Shown: positions 1-10,400 of the stretch, in pieces | How positions within the stretch are numbered: the first letter of the stretch is position 1 | Layout: each line of letters starts with the position of its first letter | NCBI RefSeq assembly: GCF_035083965.1 | Contig: NC_089726.1 | Location: 13,521,501 to 13,585,500, forward strand | Direction: 5' to 3' | Source of the DNA: Branchiostoma lanceolatum | Lineage: Eukaryota > Chordata > Leptocardii > Amphioxiformes > Branchiostomatidae | Length of the DNA: 64,000 nt | The notes under the pieces: generated by a model | What the model saw: only the letters and a program-made list of their open reading frames with translations | Databases searched by the model: none | What the model was told of the DNA's origin: nothing | Made by a program: the position numbers and the translations under genes

Positions 1-249
1 GTTTTTTTCCAAATCCTCCAAACGGCCGTGTACAAACTCAAAAGAACTGTTAACAGAGTCTTCCAACAAGTCAACCTTATTCTTGAGCTCTTTTTGACCA
101 ACCAAAAGGTTCTTCAGTGACATCTTCACGAAGGATTCGAACGACTGTGTATTTCCAGGGGGGAGGGGGGCATCCGGCGTGGTCCCATTTTCCTCGGTAT
201 CTTCTGTGTCACGCGCTGCTCGCGTTTTCCTGGTACTAGGAGGGGGCAT
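1..249 (-). mobile_element. Non-LTR retrotransposon ORF1-like protein, N-terminal part
   Basis: Reading the minus strand from an ATG at 249 gives 83 codons open to the window edge, so the gene is cut there and its total length is unknown. The first ~35 residues are a low-complexity leader rich in Pro, Thr and charged residues (MPPPSTRKTRAARDTED). From about residue 40 the chain has heptad-like spacing of hydrophobic residues (SLKNLLVGQKELKNKVDLL), which suggests a coiled coil. A short basic/acidic leader followed by a coiled coil is typical of ORF1 proteins of LINE-type retrotransposons, which assemble on the element RNA. Upstream, around 375-390, the minus strand has CCAATATGGCGGC, which resembles a YY1 site as found in promoters of some LINEs. 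No reverse transcriptase lies in the window, so the family cannot be named. A host coiled-coil protein is the alternative. Confidence 0.5.
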
Positions 250-1189
250 TTTGCACCGAAGGCTTACTTAACTGAAGTACCAAGTTAAACTCGTGTTCGG
301 AACAGCTCGGTATATTCTACAAGGTAGTATTCGTCAAAACTCCACGTAGCGCTCCACTCACGCGTCCGCCCTTCACGCCGCCATATTGGATAATCTTGAT
401 CTTTAAGTTAAACTACTACAGGATATAGAATTACAAGTCAAGCGGATGTTGACAATGGCTGGACTGTGGTGACCAAGAAGAAAAACGTGGACAGTAATGA
501 CAAAACAATTACCTATATCATTTATAATTATTTACTTTTTTTAATGAAAAGGTAATTGTATACAACCTGTTTCCATTCAATGCTTTGTCAAAGAAATCGA
601 ACTTTGTCATCCAGTGACTTGCCAAAGTTATGAAACTATTCACGGATATATTACAACATTTTCAAACAGCACAACACAGCAGTCTGTACTAAGAGTACAA
701 GCTGTGTTGTAACTGATTGGTTACTTTTCAGAACACACATGGGTGTACTCAGGCTCTTTTTGATGTGCTCAGGGTGTGACTCATCTCAACGTCAATGCAA
801 ACGGCTTAGAACATTCCCTCCAAGGGCCTCCAACCTCACCAAGTAGTTTGTAAATCAGGGTTCTTTATTAATGAGTGGACTACAGATCATGTCACAAATA
901 GCCCTTACTTAGTGCCATAGTTGCCATCATATCAGAAAACTACTAAGGTTGGCTGTGTACAAACAATACGTTCTTTCTGACATTAAAAACTGAAGATTGA
1001 CTCCTTTTTGGACAGTTCCTCATTCTTAATGTACTAAAACAATGATTGTGGCAGTGACATTTTTTTTCATTCAAAATTAAAACTTTTTTAAAGCATTGCT
1101 TTCAGGAGTACGAGCAAAAACTGTCAATGTCTTTGTCAGAACGTTTTGCAGTCGGTTGGATGCTCCAATCTTGTCCTTAGTGCAGCAGA
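250..1189. other. Intergenic: retroelement 5' region and 3' flank of PHYH copy 1
   Basis: No gene is supported here. Positions 250 to about 420 look like the 5' leader of the minus-strand retroelement. On the plus strand near 421-530 a short open stretch reads DNGWTVVTKKKNVDSND, preceded by an acceptor-like 'actactacag'. The wording recalls the C-terminal region of RRP7-type ribosome-biogenesis proteins, but the match is short and nothing continues it, so it is at most a remnant. About 850-1189 is the likely 3' UTR of PHYH copy 1. Confidence 0.4.
864..869 (-). promoter_or_regulatory. Poly(A) signal of PHYH copy 1
   Basis: The minus strand reads AATAAA, about 320 nt downstream of the PHYH copy 1 stop codon. 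It is the first canonical hexamer seen past the stop. Confidence 0.5.
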
Positions 1190-4100
1190 TCAAAAGGTTT
1201 TACCCCTCACCACACGCCTCCTTTGTTGGTAATCCATGGCTGCAAGGTCCTGAGTACATGTAGTAAAAAAAATATTGCAAAAACAAAAAAGATGGTTTAC
1301 TCCAAACCAGAATTATTAGAGCACTCATGGCGTGGATAAAAACTACTGATGATTCAAGCAATATGCTTTGAATACTTTAATTTCAAACATTTGCAGTGTC
1401 TTGTGGAGAAATACATTCTATCATGGGACAAGCACATAAGTCCAATATTCAATACCCTGGTTGATCTGTTGTCAGGTTTTTGTGGAAGAGACTGTTTTAT
1501 CCCAGCATCCTATCAGTTTGTCACATCCAATACCTTCAGATTTCTGACTATACATGCATGTACTGCATTTTGATGACAATACGTGGTAAAAGCTGTCAAA
1601 CCTTCATTGACATTTTGGTCACAGGATGGTCCTTGCTCAACTTCATCTTCTTAAAAACCCTTTCAATTTGCTCCCTTTGGGCCTTCTCTTGGACTGTTCC
1701 TGTCACATCGATAATGGTGAGGTCTGTCTGGGAATAGTGTCCAGAGATGGCCTGGAATGGGAAGGGCACACATGCTGCATAAAGCCTCATTAAAGAATAC
1801 TTTTGCAGCATTGGTAATTGCTTAGAAAATGCAAAAACAAAACTGTTACTTGTGACTATAAATTGAACAAAATTTTTGTTTTCCTTGGACCAGTTAAGCT
1901 GCAGTATTACAGGTGACCGTACTAAGTGCCAATCCACATTGATGATGAAGACAAGCTCTGTTGGGTTAAGGCAGCTCAGGCTCGAAAATTCGTGTTCGAG
2001 TTCGGCCGCGTGCCTGGCCAGCGGCGCGGCCGAACTCGAACACGGTTTGAAATATCTATTACACTACCCAATCATATATCTCATCTCAGGCGTACGTATA
2101 AGTACAATTGTTTTATAAGCCATGATTTGGATTGTATTACATTCTAAATGTTTCAATCAAATGGTTTGGAAGTTGTCTCCTCCACGAATATTGCATGAGC
2201 CGCGCCGAGTCTTACTAGCGCTGTTTTGACGGAGGTGTTCTAAATAGAACAGGGGGTTCTATATGTTCGATATGGTGTTCGAAGGGAACGGCCGTTACGT
2301 CACAGGTGTTGGATTTCGCGGGAGACAGCGAGCTGTTTGTGTGGGATCGGGTTATGACATATACGGCTTTACGCCCAGCTCAAAACAACAGAATTAATCC
2401 TTTGAGTAATCAAATATTGGGGCGAATTTTTGATAAAAAACGACCCCAAAATAGCTGTTTCCGATGTTTTTGGCCCAAAAAAACAATGTAATCGTCATTT
2501 TAAACAAAATAGCCTCGGACAAAAATAATTTGTATGGGGTTAGCTCTTTTCTTATGGGGTTTCTTATTTGTATGGGGTTAGCTCTATCGATAGTTACAGG
2601 ACATAATCATACATGTATGGAATAATACTTCCTGGGCTGCCTTAAAGGGGCATATTGTAGAATATGGTTGGCAAAAACTACAAATAGAAAGAATTTGAAA
2701 GATCTACACTAAGATTCATATTTGTAACTTATTTGTTACTTATTTCCAACATATTCCCGCCAATTTGTCACATTTCCACCATTAATAAACGACGAAAAAC
2801 GCAAAACATGTAAAGTCTGGTTCATATACATATTAACTTGCGTCCCGCAAGTTAATATGCAAATAAGCCAGCGTAGAACGCTAAGAAATAATCAAATCGA
2901 CCGTTACGGTCGGAGATCGAGCGTCATAGGAAAATCACCACAAGTGATCAAACTTCAGAACGTCGGAACGTTCGATCGCGTGTTCGGCGATGGCTCAACT
3001 AAATGGCAGACAAGTCAAGTGGTGGTGGGGATTGCGTAAACAATTTTTTAAGACGTCCGCACAATACTACAAAGTCGCATCTGAATATTGCCGTGCAGTG
3101 TAATAAGGTAGATTCAACTAATGATGTAGAAAAATAATCAAAAACAAAGAATTTTGTTTTATGCTCATGCCACAATATGCCCCTTTAACCCAACTAAGAG
3201 TATCACAAATTTTTGCTCTCAATACAAGGTGAAGTGGCTGAAAATGATGTGTTCAGACAGAGTAATAGACTTAAGGGGCACATCAGGTGTAAAACCAAGC
3301 ATTACTCCTTCATTACTTCAGACCTGTTGGAAAACCCCATTTTTGTCTACCGAAGTGTACAGACTAAAAAATGGAGTATGACCTTCCTGAATCCCTGCGT
3401 CCTGTTCATGCCGGACCCGTGGATGAGGAGGGGGTGGAAGAAGACGGTGTCTCCCTTCTCCATCTCCAGATGCACACGGGGACTCTTCTCATCAAAGTCC
3501 AGGATCCCATGGTACAAATAGTTAACTCCTCCCTGAAACATTACATACTGACAATTTCAGTAACAGTAGAACATGCAAGGCTTAGGGTTTCTTTTCCCAT
3601 TTAAGGAAGTTACAGTACTGTAGCAGTTTTCCTTGCAGGGGTTGTACCTTCGACTAAATTCAGCTGTTGAAAGTACATGTAGTTTTTGTTGTCGAAAAGC
3701 CACCAACTTTTGTTACTGGCCTTGTCAAGACATCCCCTAAAAGACATCAACTCAAAGCTCTACATTTTTCCTTACCTCCCATTGAGGGTAGCCATGTTCC
3801 TTGATGGTGCCCTCCCTGTGAGAACCAGGCAGCACCACCAGGCAGCCGTTGGACCGGTCCACGTGTTCCATGGCAGTCCAGGCACAAACCACCCTGTCTA
3901 TGGGGCGCCAGGGGAAGTAGTACATGTCCTGGTGCAGGGGGTGGCGGGAACTCTTACTGCCTGGATAGTGCACCGTATACGACAATCAGAGACATGGTCA
4001 GATCTTTTTTCAAGTAGATTCTTATTTACATGTATCAGACTGAAGAATATGTCATCAGGAGACAACTTCTTTTAGATGTGATTGAAGTAGTGTCTTGTAT

Positions 4101-6233
4101 CATACCATTTGTGTGCAATGCCACAAATTGGGCTCTTGTGTCAAAATACTTGGATCAGGAGGCATCGATGTACGACACTAATATGACAGACTTTGTACCT
4201 TGTACAATTGTGGTGCAAAAAAGTTATTACATGTGTATGACTATACCTGAGTCTGGGGGCTTGTTGATGAGCATGGTGTGAACCACAGAGATATTAGGGC
4301 CACTGAAGCTCTCCACATACTGCAGTACCTATTAGAGACAGCAAAGTTACTAGTAGTTTCTGTGCAAGATGAAATGTATCACAGAAATTGTAACATAAAC
4401 TGTTGTTTGAGTAATTTATTATTACTGCTTCAATAATATGTTCTGTCTTACTCCTAGTGCCATCCAAAATTGTTACAGTAACTTATTGTTGGCGCAATGT
4501 GTAGCCTATACAAGAAATACTGTATTATAAAGTGAAGTGCAACTGAATGTGGGTTTGAAGTTGAAATTGAATGTGTTTTAAAATGAACATCTGCACTTTT
4601 GTCCACAGTTACCTGATCTAGAGAAAGCTGTTCTTTTGTCAATATTCAAAGAAATGTTTTTCTAAGGAAATAAGCCAGAGATAAGGACACTGACTGTGTC
4701 TTGTCTCATGATAATTCACCATGCTCAGTAAAGTTTCCCACACAGGCCAAATGGCCTACCTTAGGGTCAGCGCAGTATCCCATCAGCACTGGGTCGTCAT
4801 GAAAGTTCTGTATTTTGTTGACAGATGAACTGTCTTTAGGAAGGTTGGATTTTGACTTGACCAGGCTGATGTCCTTCATGATGGTCAGGCCAGGGACAGT
4901 CACATCACCACGGCAGATATCCTCAAAATGTTGGCTGGGAGACAGAAGATACAAAATGTGAGAGTTTAGTAGTTATAGATCAGGAGTGTCAGGAGAACAA
5001 CCAGTATTTTTTTCAATTTCCTGGCTTCATCAGATGTAACATTTGAATCAAACAGCATCTGATTCTGATCCAAATGCTAACTCAAGTCTACATCTGAATA
5101 ACCCATCTGTTGACATTGAACTTTATACTTGAGATACTAAATACAATATAGTACTTTATGTATAGTGCTATATTCAAAGACTTATGCATTAGAACATAGA
5201 TACATAATCATAGATAAACAGGTAAACAGTAGTAGCATCCAGTATTTGAACACACTGCTGCGGCCTGTCCCTGACAAGGGTTGGCAGTTATTGGCTAGTC
5301 TTCTAGGTGCTTTCTGTTATTACCGGTAGACATCGATCTTGTCATGTGATATCAGATCCTTGATGACTAAGAAGCCATTTTCCTCGTAGAACTGTCTCTG
5401 TTCGTGAGTGAGGACCCCGCCGTCCACGGTGTAGCGGAAGTCCTGACTAGCCGGGACGCGGGAGAGTCCGCCACTCGTGGGGACAGCTGTCAGCTTCTGC
5501 GAAATGTGTTCAGGAAACAAACACAGCAAGATAGGAAAATACATTGTCAGGTGCCTGCAAAGTCCAAAAACTTCTTTCATTTCATGAAAAAGTTTATGTG
5601 ATGGCTTGCTGAGAGAACAACTAAAATAGTGCAATATTCTAATAATTTGTGTAAACTTTTTAACCTTGTTGGCTTGTTAGGTTTTTCTTCAGGCCATAAA
5701 ATCTAGATTGGTTGAAAATTAAAGCCGTCACTAAAATGCAGTTACTCAGAGTGGCATGATTGAGACTGAGAGTCAATTAATTTCCAAGTAGATAGTTGAA
5801 TAGTTGTTTTCCCTGTTTTTTTTCTTCTTATATGTCACCATACTAAAGTTCCATAACTTATTTTAAAAATGGAGAAAAAAAAGCACAATTTTGGAAAAAT
5901 TTATGGCCTTTGCATTTTTGTTTTTCAAACATTTGCTGCAACTTTTGTTACAGGTTAACTGTTGCTATCACTTACAAGTACTGTAGGACCAAAGTCCAAC
6001 AACGGACAATATCAAAATAGGTCACATTAGCTTAGGTAACATGATAAAACAGCATGTTTTGTTATTATGTAAATTAAAGATCAGTACTGTACAAAGACAC
6101 TGGTGATAAGAACTACTACGTATTACATTCAACACTATTGATATGAAACTTTGAAGGATACAAGTCCATCCTGAGTTCCTTTAGGTGACACTGCCAGGTG
6201 CTGCGCAATCGTCTTCAACCTGTTGGCAGCCAT
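1190..6233 (-). CDS. PHYH: Phytanoyl-CoA 2-hydroxylase, peroxisomal, copy 1 (8 exons)
   Basis: Exons: 6233-6150, 5496-5324, 4934-4760, 4328-4247, 3960-3776, 3532-3383, 1751-1602, 1249-1190; they join in one frame to 352 residues (human PHYH is 338). The enzyme alpha-hydroxylates phytanoyl-CoA in peroxisomal alpha-oxidation, using Fe(II) and 2-oxoglutarate. The N-terminus carries a PTS2 signal at residues 5-13 (RLKTIAQHL, fitting R-L-x5-H-L). The iron facial triad is visible as H181-x-D183 and H271 (LLIHGSG), and the 2-oxoglutarate arginine as R282 (TQGFRK). The start at 6233 has a good Kozak context (AAG ATG G) and matches copy 2; an upstream in-frame ATG at 6347 would bury the PTS2. Exon 7 is five codons longer than in copy 2, and the last exon has drifted, losing the conserved RARLVKG of the family C-terminus. 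Intron 6 holds a MITE and a hairpin. The family call is secure; activity is inferred. Confidence 0.92.
1991..2044. repeat. Perfect GC-rich 20-bp inverted repeat
   Basis: Arms 1991-2010 (CGTGTTCGAGTTCGGCCGCG) and 2025-2044 are exact reverse complements around a 14-nt loop. It lies in intron 6 of PHYH copy 1, in a locally CpG-rich patch unlike the AT-rich surroundings. It could be the core of a foldback element or an extruding hairpin. Confidence 0.85.
2528..2585. repeat. 20-bp direct repeat
   Basis: The sequence ATTTGTATGGGGTTAGCTCT occurs identically at 2528-2547 and 2566-2585, 38 bp apart, in intron 6 of PHYH copy 1. Confidence 0.8.
2642..3188. mobile_element. piggyBac-like MITE with TTAA target duplications
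   Basis: A 539-bp element (2646-3184) begins AGGGGCATATTGT and ends with the exact reverse complement ACAATATGCCCCT, a 13-bp perfect terminal inverted repeat. It is bordered by TTAA at 2642-2645 and TTAA at 3185-3188. TTAA duplication is the hallmark of the piggyBac superfamily. The interior has no transposase ORF (longest about 60 codons), so it is non-autonomous. It contains a perfect internal hairpin at 2829-2859. It sits in intron 6 of PHYH copy 1. Superfamily assignment rests on the TTAA duplication and termini only. Confidence 0.8.
2829..2859. repeat. Perfect 14-bp hairpin inside the MITE
   Basis: Arms 2829-2842 (CATATTAACTTGCG) and 2846-2859 (CGCAAGTTAATATG) are exact reverse complements around a 3-nt loop (TCC). 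Piggybac-type elements often carry subterminal palindromes, so this may belong to the element's transposition signals. Confidence 0.85.
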
Positions 6234-7498
6234 CTTGCTGACCTCAAGCAAATAAAAAGGGCAAACAAAGCTCACACAGTGACTTGGACCAAGCACTTTA
6301 TATAATGCCCTGCTTGGGCAAAGTCTCTTTTCTACTGAACCAATCAATCCTATCCTTGAAGCTGCTGACTATGAAGAGTCAAGACTTTCTTTAAACTCCT
6401 TGAAGTCTGCACAGCTGGAGAGAAACAACATCTAGTAAGTGTATTTTTCTAAGGGTAATGCTTGTGGGTGTTTACCTAAGTTTATATTGATACTACAGTG
6501 CATTTGGGATCTTCTAACAGTTCTGTTTTCAAGGAATATATCAAAGCAATTATAAGTACGTATGACCTTTAAGACGGTGGAAAATAGAATGGGACACAAG
6601 GGTCATTTAAATGTTGGTTCCAAGACTGAAGAAGGACCATAGTCTTTCAGGTAAAATACTCCTGTTTAATCAATAATGGCCTCATTTCCCACACTTGCTT
6701 CATCTGTTATAGTATACTGTCATATTCCATAAAATATATCATGTTATCTGTCTTACACAATGTAGATCCATTTACTACATGTGTATACAAAAGTAGTAAA
6801 CCTTAAATGTAATGGTTTCAGCCTGTTTCATTGGTTTCAGCCTGTATTCGTGCAAAACAAACATTTTTGGCGTATATTGGTTTTATTTTAGTATAACTCT
6901 GTAACCAGTTCTCATGACACTTTTGCTGTACATCGAAAAGATACATTGCCAAAAGATCTTGTAGTTCTGACGGTTTGAAATATGTTGCTGACTGCCTTAC
7001 TGGTATGTCCATTAAGTGCATAACATTAGTACACTACAACTTGCATCATGCACATAAAACTTCAGTTGCTGCCAGAACACATTGCTGCTTATAATGGCTT
7101 TTTCATACACAATGGACCTTGATTTACATACATCAAAAATATATCAAGTTACTACACTTAAAGACTTTTGCTGTTCAGGATCTTGACTGACTTTAGACTG
7201 TCCGATTGAACGAAAAACATGTTGATGTCGAGAAGTAAGATATAGGTATGATTTATATATTACTATTCATATGTTACACATTTTACTTACAGTTTAATTT
7301 TGTTGCCACAAATTTATTCCTGAGCTATTCCCACAAATTTAACAAAGGTTAAAACAAGCAAATCTACACAGAATCGTGGTACACAGGTTGATTTGCTCAA
7401 GAATAACATGTACTATCAGGCTCTACTTTAATCATTAACTCTTGACTGTTGGAAGCCTAGGTTGACTTGAGTACAAGTTTCGTGTGTTTGTCCTTCCG
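6234..7498. other. Intergenic between the PHYH copies
   Basis: This spacer holds the 5' flank of PHYH copy 1 on the right of its start (6234 onward) and the 3' UTR of copy 2 (down to about 7300). The phrase GGTTTCAGCCTGT occurs twice around 6814-6845. I see no RNA gene or further coding exon. Confidence 0.5.
7313..7318 (-). promoter_or_regulatory. Poly(A) signal of PHYH copy 2
   Basis: The minus strand reads AATAAA about 180 nt downstream of the PHYH copy 2 stop codon. Confidence 0.5.
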
Positions 7499-10400
7499 TC
7501 ATTCCACCATGTTTCCAGGCTGTCCCTTCACCAGTCGTGCACGTAGGCGCCACACATCCTGTAGCAGCATAAATTATATCTCAGTCAGAATCATGTAGCT
7601 GGTAAACCATCACATGGCATTAAATACTAGTTTTCTACTTAAAGTTGAATTCAAGAATTATAGACAATATACCTTGAAAGACAACTTGACATTGTTGCCA
7701 AGCCTTTTCCTGGCCAGTTCCATGACTTCAGAGGAAATATTCTCCTGAACCGTTCCTTCCACATCGATATAGTAACAGTGGTTGCTGGCATAGTGACAGG
7801 AGATGGCCTAAACAGTATATAAGACACAACATTATCAGATATGAATCCAGATGTGTGTTAATGACAAATATACTGTCCTTGCTATTTCTTTTGATAGGTG
7901 TCCCGAATTGAGGTCATTGGCTTCGACAGGCAGACCAGCTGTGAGCATGCCATGCTGCAGTACCTGAAAAAGTCACTAGGGGGCCCAAAGTCACAAGGTT
8001 TCTTCCAACGTCAATATTAACTACCAACATACCAAAAATTGATACGAGTCCATCAACAAGATCTTGGGTTCAGGTGCGAACACACAACAAACAGATTTTA
8101 AAAAACACCTTCCGTCAAAGCTGAAGCTCCTTACCAGGGCTAATAACAGACCACAGACATTCACACAGGACTGGGCTGAAATGAAGTGATTGTTTGCTAT
8201 CCTATCTACAAGTGGTTTAACTACCTTCCTAAATCCCTGCGTCCTGTTCATGCCGGAGCCGTGGATGAGGAGGGGGTGGAAGAAGACGGTGTCTCCCTTC
8301 TCCATCTCCAGGTGCACACGGGGGTGGTCAGGCGAGTAGTCACGCACACCATGGTACATCTTGTTTACACCTCCCTTTAAAAACACAGACAACTCCTTTG
8401 TGTCAAAATCTTTTCCTACAGATGTGTAAAATAATCTATATCAATAATGTGCAAAGACCAGGTGTGAATAGAAACTGTAAACACTGCATTGTTTGAATCA
8501 GTGCTATTACATTGCAAAATATACCTGACAATGTCCTTTGAAATTTACTATTAGCATTTCAATCATAACTTCAAGACATGTTTCATGTGCTGGAACAAAG
8601 CAAGCTGTTTACTATCATTCAGAAAATTTGATTGAAAGAACAATGTGCAATGTTCTCTATGACAAGTTTTATATGGTAAGTAATTAATAGGAGCCTACAA
8701 ATAGACTTGAACAGGAACTTAAAGTTTGGGATAGATCATAGAACAATGTTGTACCTCCCATTCAGGATAGTCATGCTGCTTGAGATCACCAGTGTGTGAG
8801 CCAGGCAGGACCACCAGACAGCCGTTGGACCGGTCCACCTTCTCCATGGCTGTCCAGGAGCACACAATCCGGTCGGCAGGGCGGAAGGGAAAGTAGTGCA
8901 GGTCCTGGTGCATGGGGTGGCGCGAGCTCTTGGAGCCTGCAGGAGACAGTACATCATTCATCACACTTCACATATTCCTGATCCAACAGTCACTCTTTCA
9001 TTGTTTAATCAAGAAGCTTTTAAACAGTTTGAAAGCTCCTCAGTCTAATGTACGATAAGGGACACATGGGTCAATAGTGCACATGGGTCAATAGTGAAGA
9101 TAGCTTTCATGTCACAAATAAGTTGTTATGCCCTACATTTTAGGTAGGTAAAGGAGGCAAGAACAATCATTTCTGCTGAATGTAGCATGTACTAGTAGCA
9201 TTATAATTGAATAACCTAAGACAGACCTGGGTCTGGAGGCTTGTTGATGACCATGGTGTGCATCGCTGCAATGTCAGGACCAGTGAAGGCCTCCACATAC
9301 TTCAGGATCTGTAAATAAATGACAGCTGCAGGTTAGCCAGAAATGTTTGTGGTGTAAAATGCATTACAAACGTTAAACCTTAACAAAACGGTGTGGAAAG
9401 AATATCAAACAGGGCGCAGTGATGAGGGTTGAAGAAAGAGAGTCCAGCAGCAGAACACAGTTACTTAAGATACTACTAATATTCTGCTAGTTTATGTCAA
9501 TATTATCAACCCCTTTACCTCTGGATCACAGCAGTACTGAAACAGCACAGGATCCAACATCCAGTCCTGTATCTTGGTCACAGCGTGCTCCCCCGGTACA
9601 AACTCTGACTTGGCAATGGCCACATCCCTCATGATGATGACACCTGGGATCTTCACTTCTCTCGTGCAGACCTTCTCGAAACGATCCCTGTGGACAGTGT
9701 TATAAGACCAATGTTACACACCTTTAATGGCAGAGCTCATATAATGATTACATTGACTCCACTAGTGTCACAGAAACTATAAAACTATAAATTGGTAATC
9801 AAAATCATCTGGCTATAACACAGGAAGACTATATATAACAAAACACAGGAAAGTCACTTAGCTTCATAAAAACAGTAACTGTTACATTTCTGTATTTACT
9901 AAAAACATTAGCTGCAAGCATTTGACAGCTACATAAATTGAGTACCTGTATTTGTCTATTTTGTCAACAGAGACAAGGTTCTTGATGACCAGGAATCCAT
10001 TTTTGTCATAAAACCGCCTCTGTTCATCTGACAGGATGCAGTCAGGCTGGCTATACTGGTAGGCTGCTGATGACACTGGGTTGGTGGACTGGACTATTGG
10101 TTAAGGTTTCCTTATGGCCTTTGATATCATTAAGAGTTTATACTAAACCATACCTTTTGACAGGTGAAACTACGTACCTGATGGCTATGTATGATATGGC
10201 CAATTTTTCAAAATTTTGAGCTCCTGTGTCATCACAGATATCAAAAGCTTTACAAGGAACATAATTCATCGTTCGTCCGGACGGCAGCGCTTGTTCGAAC
10301 ATCGAGCAGCTCATACCGTTCTTAGTATTACTATATGTTCTCCTGTTTGAATAAAGTCACCCTAGGAAAAGTACTGTAATTCTTGATTTGTTAACTGTAA

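Noticed and set aside
421-530. RRP7A-like exon (GWTVVTKKK)
   Set aside because: The resemblance is only about nine residues and nothing upstream or downstream continues it.
6234-6347. Upstream in-frame ATG at 6347 extending PHYH copy 1
   Set aside because: It would add 38 residues ahead of the PTS2, has no counterpart in copy 2, and the ATG at 6233 has a strong Kozak context.
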